From the NCBI GenBank assembly GCA_034669505.1, contig JAXDNJ010000041.1, positions 25,280 to 89,279 on the forward strand: DNA of 64,000 bases. Reading direction: 5' to 3'. How positions within the stretch are numbered: the stretch's first letter is position 1; every line of letters starts with the position of its first letter. The notes beneath the pieces were generated by a model, which had not been told where the DNA came from, made no database searches, and saw only the letters and a program-made list of their open reading frames with translations. This DNA is from JAFASC01 sp034669505 (GTDB lineage: Bacteria > Pseudomonadota > Alphaproteobacteria > Rhizobiales > Beijerinckiaceae). The translations under genes were made by a program, and so were the position numbers. This document shows, piece by piece, positions 1-8,281 of this stretch.

Positions 1-92
1 GTCCATAGAGGTCTATTCCAGCGCAGCATACTGTTTCGCCGTGACGAAACCCGACTTGCGGCGCCGCTTTGATGATGACAACAGCTTCGGTT

Positions 93-605
93 TTACCCGG
101 CAAGCGCAAGCGCTCGGCTTTCAGCGCGGCTCATGTTTCTGGGAGTCGTGGCTGCGGCCTCGTGCACGACGAGATGCACGATGTCGAAGCGGTTTCGGCA
201 AGCCATCGCTTCCGCAACTATGAGGCGATGACAATGCCAATGATCCCGCTCGAAGCACATCAAGCATGCCCCCCCACGGGAGGCAGCTTCGATTCCCTTC
301 AGCAAGTCCAATTGCGCGACATCGCCGATGAGGTGTCCATGATAAATTTCTCGAAATTCCTTAAAACGACCCTCGCGCGCAGCCGCCCGACCGGGCTTGG
401 GATCACCAAGTCCTTTCAGATGGAGGTAATTGATCCCCTCTCCATTGAGCCGGTTGGATAGTGCGGTTTTCGAGAATCCAGGCTTTCTCGAGAGGGCGAC
501 CGCGCGAACATCAATCAGGAGCTGGATACCAGCCTCGTGAAGCGTGGCGATAAAATCGCCAGCGGCACCCCCCTCGTACCCGATAGTGTATAGCTTCTTC
601 CGCAA
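93..605 (-). CDS. DUF488 family protein
   Basis: This 170-residue protein matches the DUF488 family. It opens with a beta strand reading YTIGYEG, has a central LIDVRA segment, and ends with the family signature CFERDHWHCHR around residues 117-127, where two Cys and two His cluster. The biochemical role of DUF488 is not established; the Cys/His cluster is usually taken as a possible metal or catalytic site. The length is normal for the family, and the start ATG lies about 210 bp upstream of, and divergent from, rpsD. The 92 bases left of its stop codon show no gene that I can recognise. Confidence 0.85.
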   Translation of the reverse strand: MRKKLYTIGYEGGAAGDFIATLHEAGIQLLIDVRAVALSRKPGFSKTALSNRLNGEGINYLHLKGLGDPKPGRAAAREGRFKEFREIYHGHLIGDVAQLDLLKGIEAASRGGACLMCFERDHWHCHRLIVAEAMACRNRFDIVHLVVHEAAATTPRNMSRAESRALALAG

Positions 606-670
606 CCGCTCGTCTCCAGATTCCGCCCTTTACACTACCTTCTCAACCTTGTATCAACCTGCCCGTCCGG

Positions 671-694
671 CGCGCCCTCTTGGGCGCGTTCGGC
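671..694 (+). promoter_or_regulatory. GC-rich hairpin in the rpsD leader
   Basis: A perfect 7-bp stem (CGCGCCC / GGGCGCG, loop TCTT) at 671-688 is followed by a short T-rich run. It sits about 130 bases before the rpsD start, so it could be an attenuator in the leader or the terminator of a short upstream transcript. This rests on the inverted repeat only. Confidence 0.4.
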
Positions 695-815
695 TTTTCA
701 CGCACCCGCGGTCCGCTGCTGTCGGCGCTTTTGCACGATCCGGCACGGACCTGTCGGCCTTGAGCACAAGGCAGCAGGAGGGCGCGTTCCTCAAACCACG
801 TCACGAGGAATCGCG

Positions 816-1433
816 ATGACGAAACGCGCAGAAGCAAAGTACAAGCTCGACCGCCGCATGGGCCAGAATATCTGGGGCCGGCCGAAGAGCCCGGTCAACC
901 GGCGTGAATACGGCCCCGGCCAGCACGGCCAGCGGCGTAAGGGCAAGCTCTCCGACTTCGGCACGCAGCTGAAAGCCAAGCAGAAGCTTAAGGGCTATTA
1001 CGGCAACATCTCGGAAAAGCAGTTCCGCAAGTACTACGCGGAAGCGATCCGGATGAAGGGCGATTCCGGCGATAACCTGATCGGCCTCCTCGAGCGCCGG
1101 CTCGATGCCGTCGTCTACCGCGCCAAGTTCGCCGCGACGCCGTTTGCGGCGCGCCAGTTCGTCAACCACGGGCACGTGCGGGTGAACGGACGGCGCGTCA
1201 ACATTCCGTCTTTCCTGGTGAAACCCGGCGACACGATTGAGGTGAAGGAAAGCTCGAAGCAGCTTGTCACCGTGCTCGAGGCCTCGCAGCTCGCCGAGCG
1301 GGACGTGCCGGAATTCTACGAGGTCGATCATTCCAAGATGACGGCGAAGCTCGTCCGCGTGCCGTTGCCGAACGAGGTGCCCTACGCCGTCATGATGGAG
1401 CCGAACCTCGTCATCGAGTTCTATTCGCGCTGA
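816..1433 (+). CDS. rpsD: 30S ribosomal protein S4
   Basis: A 205-residue protein of normal length for S4, the 16S rRNA-binding protein that nucleates assembly of the small ribosomal subunit. The N-terminal alpha-helical domain covers roughly residues 3-93 and opens MTKRAEAKYKLDRRMG, the usual alphaproteobacterial start. The S4 RNA-binding fold follows at about residues 94-155 with the RRLDAVVYRAKFA and HVRVNGRRVNIPS motifs. The C-terminus NLVIEFYSR is also typical. It is monocistronic here, which is common in alphaproteobacteria, and has a strong terminator just downstream. Confidence 0.99.
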   Translation: MTKRAEAKYKLDRRMGQNIWGRPKSPVNRREYGPGQHGQRRKGKLSDFGTQLKAKQKLKGYYGNISEKQFRKYYAEAIRMKGDSGDNLIGLLERRLDAVVYRAKFAATPFAARQFVNHGHVRVNGRRVNIPSFLVKPGDTIEVKESSKQLVTVLEASQLAERDVPEFYEVDHSKMTAKLVRVPLPNEVPYAVMMEPNLVIEFYSR

Positions 1434-1457
1434 CTTTGATCTTCCGAGATCTTCAAG

Positions 1458-1482
1458 GGCCGCCGCTTCGGCGGCCTTTTTG
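1458..1482 (+). terminator. rho-independent terminator of rpsD
   Basis: A perfect 8-bp stem GGCCGCCG / CGGCGGCC with a 3-base CTT loop is followed directly by a T run. It begins about 25 bases after the rpsD stop codon. Confidence 0.9.
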
Positions 1483-1497
1483 TTAACGTCTGAGATT

Positions 1498-1896
1498 TCA
1501 AGGCTCGCGCTCGGCAGCTGTAATGTGTTCGACCACTTCGAACCGTTCACACCAAAGCATCATGTCGGGTGCATACCTGCCCAGACGCGTGAAATATCGT
1601 TTATGGGCATCTCGCCAGAATCCCAGGGAACGATCGCCTTCCCCTTCATCGAAGGCGAATGCCTCGTCAACCTCGTCGAACCGGCGTTTGTTAAGCTCGA
1701 GTGTTCGCAGAACGGCCCGGGGAACACCATCGCCGTCAAGCGCCACCATGAGCTTCCCGACTTCGGCCGAGAGCATTCCCTGACTTACGGCCCAACACGT
1801 CGCACGCTTGGTGCCGGCAAGCACAAGCTCGACAAGCTCGTTGGCAAGTTTGGGGCTATCGCCGAACGAGAATGTCTCGTAATCCCGCCAGGTCAT
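1498..1896 (-). CDS. ASCH domain-containing protein
   Basis: A 132-residue ASCH-domain protein, a PUA-like fold proposed to bind RNA or modified nucleosides; some members are amidohydrolases of N4-acetylcytidine. The family marks are LAGTKRATCW near residue 26, DEAFAFDEGEGDRSL and WRDAHKRYF in the middle, and a final CERFEVVE strand. I chose the ATG at 1896 because a GAGGG ribosome-binding site lies just upstream and the family starts here; a further in-frame ATG at 2016 would add 40 unrelated residues. It is transcribed divergently from the oxygenase gene starting at 2019. The physiological substrate is unknown. Confidence 0.85.
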   Translation of the reverse strand: MTWRDYETFSFGDSPKLANELVELVLAGTKRATCWAVSQGMLSAEVGKLMVALDGDGVPRAVLRTLELNKRRFDEVDEAFAFDEGEGDRSLGFWRDAHKRYFTRLGRYAPDMMLWCERFEVVEHITAAEREP

Positions 1897-2018
1897 TGAT
1901 CCCTCGCCCGCTCGACCGATAGAACTATTCCACTCGGCTTGACAAACGGCGCAACGGCGTCCGAATTTCGAAAAACAATCAGCGTGCTCCGGCCGAGCAC
2001 GCCACGGAGGCAACATCC

Positions 2019-2816
2019 ATGGACCTCACTCAAGATCAAATCGCGCATTTCCACGAACAGGGCTGGCTGTTCCTTCCCGAACTCTTCACCGAAGAGGAAG
2101 TGGCGCTGTTGCGACGGGAGGCGGAAGGCATCTATTCGCATCAGCGCCCGGAAGTCTGGCGCGAGAAGAGTGGCGCGCCGCGTACCGCCTTCGCCGCGCA
2201 CCTTTATAACGAGGCGTTCCGTCTGCTCGGTGCGCATCCGCGTATGATCAAGCCCGTCGAACAGATTTTCGGCGAGCAGGTCTACATGCATCAATTCAAG
2301 ATCAACGCGAAGTCCGCTTTCACCGGCGAAGTCTGGCAGTGGCACCAGGATTACGGCACATGGAAACGTGACGACGGCATGGTGGAGCCGCGCGCAATGA
2401 ACATCTCGGTTTTCCTCGATGAGGTGATGCCGATCAACGGGCCGCTGATGTTGGTGCCGAAATCGCATACGGCCGGCGACCTCAAGGCGTCGCACGATCT
2501 CGAGACGACATCCTATCCGCTATGGACGCTCGACGATGACACGGTGACGCGACTCGTGCAGGAGGGCGGCATCCATGCCGCGAGCGGCAAAGCCGGTGGC
2601 ATGCTGATGTTCCACGGCAATCTCGTGCACGGCTCGGCCGGCAACATCACGCCCTATCCGCGCAAGATCGTCTATCTCACGCTGAACGCCGTCTCGAATT
2701 ACATTCGTACGCCGACGCGGCCTGAGTTCATTGCGCATCGCGATTTCCGGCCGATCATTCCTGTCGCCGACGACGCGCTGCTGCAAGAGGCGCGCAAGGT
2801 TCCGGTCGCGGCGTAA
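2019..2816 (+). CDS. phytanoyl-CoA dioxygenase (PhyH) family oxygenase
   Basis: A 265-residue non-haem Fe(II)/2-oxoglutarate oxygenase of the PhyH/EctD superfamily. The iron-binding HxD pair is visible in WQWHQDYGTW (about residues 107-116). The second half holds FLDEVMPINGPLMLVPKSH and a distal HGSAGNITPYPRKI stretch that supplies the third His and the 2-oxoglutarate-binding Arg. Such enzymes hydroxylate unactivated carbons of small molecules; the substrate cannot be read here, and ectoine-type hydroxylation is not specifically supported because no ect genes are present. The stop is 6 bases before the next start, so it forms a two-gene operon with the SAF-domain dehydrogenase. Confidence 0.9.
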   Translation: MDLTQDQIAHFHEQGWLFLPELFTEEEVALLRREAEGIYSHQRPEVWREKSGAPRTAFAAHLYNEAFRLLGAHPRMIKPVEQIFGEQVYMHQFKINAKSAFTGEVWQWHQDYGTWKRDDGMVEPRAMNISVFLDEVMPINGPLMLVPKSHTAGDLKASHDLETTSYPLWTLDDDTVTRLVQEGGIHAASGKAGGMLMFHGNLVHGSAGNITPYPRKIVYLTLNAVSNYIRTPTRPEFIAHRDFRPIIPVADDALLQEARKVPVAA

Positions 2817-2822
2817 CTTCAA

Positions 2823-4175
2823 GTGAATCTGCATCATCTTCTCGCCGCACGCGTCGCGGCGGGAAAGCCCGTGCGCGTCGCGCTGATCGGGGCCGGCAAA
2901 TTCGGCTCGATGTTTTTGTCGCAGGTGCCGACGACGCCGGGGCTCGAAGTGGCGGCGATTGCCGATCTCTCGCCGGAGCGCGCGCGCGAGGCCTGCCGCA
3001 ATGTCGGGTGGGATGACGCGCGCATCGCCGCGACTGAGTTCACCGACAGTGCCGCCGCCTCGATCGGTCACGAGGATGTCGAGGTGGTGATCGAAGCGAC
3101 CGGCAATCCAGCCGCCGGCATTCGCCACGCGCGCCTCGCCATTGAAGCCGGCAAGCACATTGTCATGGTCAATGTCGAAGCCGACGCGCTGGTCGGGCCG
3201 CTACTCGCCGAAGAGGCGCGGCGTGCCGGTGTTGTTTATTCGCTGGCCTATGGGGATCAGCCCGCGCTGACGGCGGAGTTGGTCGATTGGGCCCGCGCCG
3301 CGGGTTTTCGCGTTGTCGCCGCGGGTAAAGGCACGAAATATCTGCCGCTTTATCACTCCGTCACGCCGGATGACGTGTGGAGTCACTACGGCCTCACGCC
3401 GGACGAAGCCAAACGCGCCGGCATGAATCCGCAAATGTTCAACTCGTTTTTGGACGGCACGAAATCGGCGATCGAGATGGTGGCGATCGCCAATGCGACG
3501 GGGCTCGACGTTCCGGAAGATGGCCTCGCATTCCCGGCTTGCGGCGTCGACGATCTGCCGCATGTCCTGCGTCCGCGCTCCGCCGGCGGCGTGCTCGACC
3601 ATTCAGGCATGGTCGAAGTCGTCTCTTCGCTCGAACGCGACGGACGGCCGGTCTTCCGCGATCTCAGATGGGGCGTCTATGTCGTGATCGAAGCGCCGAA
3701 CGATTACGCCGCCGCTTGCTTCAGGCAATACGGACTGAAGAGCGATGAAAGCGGCCGCTATGCCGCGATGTACAAACCCTATCATCTGATCGGGCTGGAG
3801 CTTGGAATCTCGGTGCTCTCGGCGGCGTTACGCGGCGAGCCAACAGGACAACCGCGTGAATTCCGCGGCGACATCGTTGCGGTCGCCAAGCGCGATCTCA
3901 AATCCGGTGAGATGCTGGACGGCGAAGGCGGTTACACCGTCTGGGGCCGCGCCATGCCGGCGCGCTCCAGTCTCGGGCTTGGTGCACTGCCGATCGGCCT
4001 TGCGCATCGGCTGCCCCTCACGCGCAACGTGCCGCAAGGTGAGGTCGTGCGCTGGAGCGACGTGGATGTCGGCCGCGCCGATGCCCTGACGGTAGATGCG
4101 ATCAGAACAAGACGAGCAATGGAAGCGCAGTTCGGCGGAACAGAACCAGCGGAAGGAACGCTGGAGACGGCCTGA
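2823..4175 (+). CDS. NAD(P)-dependent oxidoreductase with C-terminal SAF domain
   Basis: A 450-residue protein with an N-terminal Rossmann fold (ALIGAGKFGSMFL near residue 20, then an acidic AAIAD at the end of beta-2) resembling homoserine dehydrogenase-like and Gfo/Idh-type oxidoreductases. The C-terminal part (about residues 335-430) is a SAF-type domain with AVAKRDLKSGEMLDGEGGYTV. It begins with GTG at 2823, directly after the oxygenase, so the two are co-transcribed. Proteins of this build often sit in operons for catabolism of unusual hydroxylated or sugar-like compounds. The substrate is unknown; oxidation of the product of the upstream oxygenase is an inference from position only. Confidence 0.85.
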   Translation: MNLHHLLAARVAAGKPVRVALIGAGKFGSMFLSQVPTTPGLEVAAIADLSPERAREACRNVGWDDARIAATEFTDSAAASIGHEDVEVVIEATGNPAAGIRHARLAIEAGKHIVMVNVEADALVGPLLAEEARRAGVVYSLAYGDQPALTAELVDWARAAGFRVVAAGKGTKYLPLYHSVTPDDVWSHYGLTPDEAKRAGMNPQMFNSFLDGTKSAIEMVAIANATGLDVPEDGLAFPACGVDDLPHVLRPRSAGGVLDHSGMVEVVSSLERDGRPVFRDLRWGVYVVIEAPNDYAAACFRQYGLKSDESGRYAAMYKPYHLIGLELGISVLSAALRGEPTGQPREFRGDIVAVAKRDLKSGEMLDGEGGYTVWGRAMPARSSLGLGALPIGLAHRLPLTRNVPQGEVVRWSDVDVGRADALTVDAIRTRRAMEAQFGGTEPAEGTLETA

Positions 4176-4181
4176 ACTTAG

Positions 4182-5720
4182 TTACGCCGCCATCGATGTC
4201 GTCGTGCTGCGCGGCCGGTACGACAGCGCCTCGGCAAGATGCTCGCGCCGCACCAGCGGCGACCCCGCGAGATCGGCGATCGTGCGCGCGAGTTTAAGCA
4301 CGCGATGGAAGCCGCGCGCGGAGAGACGCATGCGCTCCGCCGCGTCGCGCACCAGATTGCTTCCTGCGGTATCCGGCCGCGCAATGTCCTCGATCAAAGC
4401 AGCGGGTGCCGCGGCATTCGTTGTGAGGCCGGGCAGGCCAAGCGCCGAATAGCGCGCGCGCTGCAATTCGCGTGCGGCGGCAACGCGCGCTGCAACGTCG
4501 ACCGAGCCCTCCGTAGGCGGAGGCAGAATCAGATCGGCCGCGCTGACCGCCAGCACTTCGATCTGCAGATCGATGCGATCGATGAGCGGCCCCGAGAGCC
4601 GCGCCTGATATTGCGCGGCGCATCTTTCGTTAGGCTGCCTACGGCAGGCATAGCCGGGATCGATGGCATGACCGCAGCGGCAGGGATTCATTGCCGCAAC
4701 CAGCTGAAAACGTGCGGGATAGACGACGCGATGATTGGCGCGGGAAATGGCGACTTCGCCGATTTCGAGCGGCTGGCGCAAAGAGTCGAGCGCCTGCGGC
4801 GAGAATTCCGGCAATTCGTCGAGGAACAGCACGCCGTGATGGGCGAGCGACACTTCGCCCGGCCGCGCGTGCAGGCCGCCGCCGACGAGCGCCGCCATCG
4901 AGGCGGAATGGTGAGGCGCGCGGAAGGGACGCCGGTCTGTGAGCTCGCCGCCGGCCAGCGCGCCGGCAACGGAATGGATCATCGACACGTCGAGAAGTTC
5001 GCGCGGCGACAGCGGCGGCAGGATCGAGGGGAGCCGCGCTGCCAGCATGCTTTTGCCCGCGCCGGGCGGCCCGTTCATGAGCAGGTTGTGACCGCCCGCG
5101 GCGGCGATTTCGAGCGCCCGTTTGGCGCTCTCCTGTCCTTTGATGTCGCGCAGATCCGGCATGGCCGGGCCAAGCGCACGCACCGCCGGCTCGGGCCGCG
5201 CCAGCACCTGCGTGCCTTTGAAGTGGTTGGCGAGCTGAATCAGCGACCGCGGCGCGATCACGTCGAGGTCGCTCGACGCCCAGGCGGCCTCAGGGCCGCA
5301 GCTCTCCGGGCAAATCAGCCCGTGACCGCGGGCATTGGCGGCGACGGCGGCCGGCAGCACCCCGGCGACGGGCGTCAGCGTGCCGTCAAGCGCAAGCTCG
5401 CCGAGCATGGTGAAACCGGCAAGCGCATCGGCGGGAATGGCGCCGATCGCCGCCATCACTGCAAGCGCGATCGGCAGATCGTAATGGCTGCCCTCTTTCG
5501 GCATGTCGGCCGGCGCGAGATTGACGGTGATGCGCTTTGCCGGCATCGCGAGACCTGAGGCAACAAGCGCCGAGCGCACCCGCTCGCGTGATTCCGTCAC
5601 CGCCTTGTCGCCGAGTCCGACGATGTTGAAGACGACATTGCCGGGCAGAATTTGCACCTGAACGTCGACCGGCTTTGCCTCGATCCCCTCGAACGCGACC
5701 GTCGCAACCCTGACCACCAT
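4182..5720 (-). CDS. comM: YifB/ComM family Mg-chelatase-like AAA ATPase
   Basis: A 512-residue ComM/YifB protein. The N-terminal third is the Lon-protease-like domain (VQVQILPG, GLGDKAVTESRERVRSAL, LAPADMPKEGSHYDLPIAL). The AAA+ module follows with Walker A GPPGAGKSML near residue 217, Walker B LFLDELPEF, and an AAMNPCRCG segment. The C-terminal helical Mg-chelatase domain contains ARGFHRVLKLARTIADL. ComM is a hexameric branch-migration helicase that promotes integration of DNA during natural transformation. The length is normal. It converges with the SAF-domain gene, leaving only 6 bases between stop codons, and the upstream side abuts the left end of the mobile element. Confidence 0.95.
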   Translation of the reverse strand: MVVRVATVAFEGIEAKPVDVQVQILPGNVVFNIVGLGDKAVTESRERVRSALVASGLAMPAKRITVNLAPADMPKEGSHYDLPIALAVMAAIGAIPADALAGFTMLGELALDGTLTPVAGVLPAAVAANARGHGLICPESCGPEAAWASSDLDVIAPRSLIQLANHFKGTQVLARPEPAVRALGPAMPDLRDIKGQESAKRALEIAAAGGHNLLMNGPPGAGKSMLAARLPSILPPLSPRELLDVSMIHSVAGALAGGELTDRRPFRAPHHSASMAALVGGGLHARPGEVSLAHHGVLFLDELPEFSPQALDSLRQPLEIGEVAISRANHRVVYPARFQLVAAMNPCRCGHAIDPGYACRRQPNERCAAQYQARLSGPLIDRIDLQIEVLAVSAADLILPPPTEGSVDVAARVAAARELQRARYSALGLPGLTTNAAAPAALIEDIARPDTAGSNLVRDAAERMRLSARGFHRVLKLARTIADLAGSPLVRREHLAEALSYRPRSTTTSMAA

Positions 5721-5774
5721 GACGCGTCCTCTCGCGAGACGGGCTGAACCAATCTAGCCCAAGCGGGGCGGCGG

Positions 5775-5788
5775 GGTACTGACCTAAT
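5775..5788 (+). repeat. left terminal inverted repeat of the transposon
   Basis: The sequence GGTACTGACCTAAT pairs with the inverted copy at 9337-9350 (one mismatch). It runs on into a near-palindrome centred on CCTAATTAGG, and a second TTAGGACA box lies about 22 bases further in; these may be transposase-binding repeats. Confidence 0.7.
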
Positions 5789-5873
5789 TAGGACAGGCGG
5801 TCTTGGAAATTAGGACACCGGGTTGCGCTCAAACTGCGGTTGAGTAAGTTTCTCCTTTTCTGGGGAGAAGCTT

Positions 5874-6197
5874 ATGCCGACGAAAGATGGTCGCATTTCC
5901 GAAGCCGATCTACTGGTCCCTGCTTTGCGTATCCTCGCCAGCAAGCCGGATGGCACGCTCAGCACATCCGAACTGATTTCAGCCTTGGAAACAGAGTTTG
6001 AGCCCGAAGGAGAGGACGCGGAAATCTTGGAGGGCCGCCAGGACAGCCGCTTTTCTCAGATCGTCCGGAACATGGTCTCGCATAAAAAAACGCCCGGCAA
6101 CGCGATTGCCGAAGGCTACATCGAGCATTTGGGGGCACGCGCTGGACTGCGGATTACCGCAGCCGGTCGCACCTACCTAAAGAGCAAAGGCTTCTAG
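5874..6197 (+). CDS. small winged-helix-like protein (Mrr N-terminal-like)
   Basis: A 107-residue acidic protein with a good ribosome-binding site (GGGGAGAAG) before its ATG. The pattern LLVPALRILASKPDGTLSTSELISALE, followed by SQIVRNMVSHK, a strand pair and LRITAAGRTYLKS at the C-terminus, matches the small winged-helix domain found at the N-terminus of Mrr-type restriction proteins and in stand-alone phage and island proteins. No nuclease domain is attached, so DNA binding is the most one can propose. It is the first gene inside the left end of the transposon, and its stop codon overlaps that of the convergent methyltransferase-like gene by two bases. Confidence 0.75.
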   Translation: MPTKDGRISEADLLVPALRILASKPDGTLSTSELISALETEFEPEGEDAEILEGRQDSRFSQIVRNMVSHKKTPGNAIAEGYIEHLGARAGLRITAAGRTYLKSKGF

Positions 6198-6787
6198 CTA
6201 TAGCGCGCTTTGTAACCCGGCTTGAACCATTTCAGTTCGGTCGCGCCCGGCGCGTCCTTGTCCCACACAAACCACGCATAGGCCGTTGTTCCGGACCCCT
6301 TCTGGACCGCGCCGGAAGGGTAGAATGTAATCCGCTCACTAAACACCCAAACGCGGCTAGGCGGCACGCGAGCGAAAATCGTGTTGGCGCGGTTCGCGCC
6401 TTCTAAGAAGGCCAGCCGCAAGAGCAGCGCGAATTTCTTGCTCGATTGAGCAACGCCACTGCGCACGAAACCTTCCGCCGCGTTGTACGGCGGGTTCGTC
6501 ACGATGTTGTCGGCGCGTCGTTTCGGGCTCAGAAAATCCTCGCCGATCTCCCCGTACCCCCGGTCATAAAGATCGCTGCTTATGACTGCGCGTCCCGTAG
6601 TTTCCAGCACGCGGGACATTGCGCCGTCACCGCACGCACTTTCCCAAATGTCTCCGGTGAAACGCTCGTTATCGATGAGGGCGTGAGTCGCCCATGCGGG
6701 CGTCGGGAAAAAGTCAGGGCCGTCGAGGTCGGCGAAGCGCTTTATCGTCGGCTTGAAACCGCCAGACAAATGGTAAGTCGCATCCAT
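6194..6787 (-). CDS. phage-type adenine methyltransferase-like protein
   Basis: A protein of 197 residues from the ATG at 6787 (an in-frame ATG at 6817 would add ten). The SAM-binding motif I is WESACGDGAMSRVLE near residue 50 and the catalytic motif IV is NPPY, in NIVTNPPYNAAEGF near residue 100, the N6-adenine (or amino-group) methyltransferase arrangement. No separate target-recognition domain is present; the protein ends shortly after LLLRLAFLEG and RVWVFSERITFYP, a pattern seen in small proteins of prophages and islands. The substrate could be DNA or another amino group. It lies between the winged-helix gene and the transposase. Confidence 0.8.
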   Translation of the reverse strand: MDATYHLSGGFKPTIKRFADLDGPDFFPTPAWATHALIDNERFTGDIWESACGDGAMSRVLETTGRAVISSDLYDRGYGEIGEDFLSPKRRADNIVTNPPYNAAEGFVRSGVAQSSKKFALLLRLAFLEGANRANTIFARVPPSRVWVFSERITFYPSGAVQKGSGTTAYAWFVWDKDAPGATELKWFKPGYKARYS

Positions 6788-6881
6788 CGAATCGTTCCCC
6801 AATGAGGAAACAAACATAACAGAATCAGATGGTTAGCAAAGTGTTAAAGGGTGAGTCAAAAGGACTCACCCTTGCTATATT

Positions 6882-7778
6882 TCATTGTTTCCCGCCTTCG
6901 ATTACCCGAAATCCGCCGCGCGGCGGCAGCTGGCGAGGCTCGCGCTCACGATCGGCAAGGCACGCCTGCATAAGCTCCCCGATCGTCCAGACATGATCGG
7001 TCAGGCCAAGGGCCATCGCGGGCGTGTGCCGCCGTCCCAGAGCTTCATGAACGCGGCAAAAGTTGTAGTGCGCGACGTACAGTCCGACGCTCGCAACGTG
7101 GTTCTCCAGCTTCTTTGAAAAGCCGTTGGTCAGGCGCGTGAACCGACGCTGTTGCATCCGCAGCGTCAAGTTCTGCCGTTCAATGTGACTCGTGCAAATG
7201 TGCTCCGGCTCCCCGATTACGGCGTAGCGGTTTACCTCTACTACATAGCCGGGAGAGTAGCGGCGGGCGGCATCGCGCGCCGGCTCGCCTGCGAATACCT
7301 TTTGAACGACGCCATGCGAGCAGCGGTCGCCGAACGCATCGCGGATGGCGGGACCGTAGAACGGCCACGCATCCGTCGAAATCTCGGGAGCATTTACAAC
7401 ACGCTCCCGCAGGTCTTCCACAAAGCGATAGGTGTTATCCGAATCCCGCTTGCCGATGCGGAAAGCGATGATGGCCTTCGCGGTCGATGCGAGCGCAAGG
7501 TGAATGTACTGGTCGCCAAGGTCCTGACTGTCGCCTGGCTTCACCTTCCGCTGCTTTTTGCCGACATAGGACCATGTTTCGTCCAGCTGGATATGCGGGA
7601 CCTGTAGGCTGTGCATGGTGCGGTCGTGGAACGCGAGCGCGCCAAGGCCGATGCGGGCGCCTAGGCGCATGATCGTGTCGCGATGAATGCCAGTCATGCG
7701 CTCGACAGCGCGAATAGAGCAGCCGTCGCACAGAGCGGCGACAACGGCAGTTTGCTGTTCATTGGAGAGGATGTTCAC
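6882..7778 (-). CDS. IS1-family-type DDE transposase
   Basis: A 298-residue transposase of the IS1-like group common in Rhizobiales. An N-terminal helix-turn-helix (CSIRAVERMTGIHRDTIMRLG, residues 19-39) precedes a DDE catalytic domain. The three acidic residues are visible as D in LDETWSYVGKK, D in ISTDAWPFY and E in SHIERQNLTLR; the segment NLTLRMQQRRFTRLTN is the IS1 signature. It is a single intact frame, unlike classical insAB, which needs frameshifting. It sits near the middle of the element rather than against one end, with passengers on both sides, so the element resembles an IS that has acquired cargo. Confidence 0.9.
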   Translation of the reverse strand: MNILSNEQQTAVVAALCDGCSIRAVERMTGIHRDTIMRLGARIGLGALAFHDRTMHSLQVPHIQLDETWSYVGKKQRKVKPGDSQDLGDQYIHLALASTAKAIIAFRIGKRDSDNTYRFVEDLRERVVNAPEISTDAWPFYGPAIRDAFGDRCSHGVVQKVFAGEPARDAARRYSPGYVVEVNRYAVIGEPEHICTSHIERQNLTLRMQQRRFTRLTNGFSKKLENHVASVGLYVAHYNFCRVHEALGRRHTPAMALGLTDHVWTIGELMQACLADREREPRQLPPRGGFRVIEGGKQ

Positions 7779-7943
7779 GGGCTCAATCCGTTCGGTTGAG
7801 GGATCGCCCGCGTGCCGCTGGAAACAGCGGCCAAAACTCGCTATATTGCCGTATAGCGACCTTGCTTCGCGGGGCTCAATCCCGAGGGGTATGGGTTGTC
7901 AGGGACCGGACTGCTTGCCGGCAGTTTCGGTCCCGTCGCTTCT

Positions 7944-8019
7944 TGGCTCCCCGGCCAGGATTCGGACCTGGGTTGCCTCACTTGTAAGGGCGGGCGTCCT
8001 ACCACTAGACGACCGGGGA
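7944..8019 (-). tRNA. tRNA-Val-like gene (anticodon UAC) with unpaired anticodon stem
   Basis: The complement folds as a 76-nt tRNA: acceptor TCCCCGG / CCGGGGA (7 of 7 pairs), D arm GTCT..GGAC with an AGTGGTA loop, T arm CCAGG-TCCGAAT-CCTGG (5 of 5), discriminator G, and an encoded CCA. By position the anticodon loop is CTTACAA, giving anticodon TAC (Val). The anticodon stem, however, is CCGCC opposite GTGAG, where only two of five pairs can form. The 3' half would pair with CTCAC. It may be a damaged or recombinant tRNA, or an unusual one. It lies inside the transposon, about 165 bases upstream of the transposase start. Confidence 0.55.
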
Positions 8020-8038
8020 TCGATGTAGAGCCTATTTG

Positions 8039-8086
8039 AGGGGCCGCTTCTCCACCTTTGCCGGATGGAAGCGGCCCCTTCCTTTT
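8039..8086 (+). repeat. large hairpin beside the tRNA-like gene
   Basis: An 11-bp inverted repeat GGGGCCGCTTC / GAAGCGGCCCC with an internal loop of about 15 bases is followed on the + strand by TTCCTTTTAT, giving a terminator-like structure. No + strand gene ends here, so its role is unclear. The rest of 8087-8265 shows no gene. Confidence 0.6.
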
Positions 8087-8281
8087 ATCCTCGCCCCGCC
8101 GCCGTCGGCTGCCGTCGCGGGGCTCTGACCCTCCTGAACATCGCTAACTCCCTTCCTATATATTCATTGTGACGCCTCTCTCGTCACTTGGCAAGGGGTT
8201 AGGAGTTAAATTCTGGAACTTTTCTCTTCCTTTCTCTCAAAGGGTGTGAGATAAGGTGGCGAATAGGTTCAGGAGGCTATT

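Noticed and set aside
1..92. Possible partial gene at the left window edge
   Set aside because: The only frame here overlaps the DUF488 gene in antisense and has no recognisable product.
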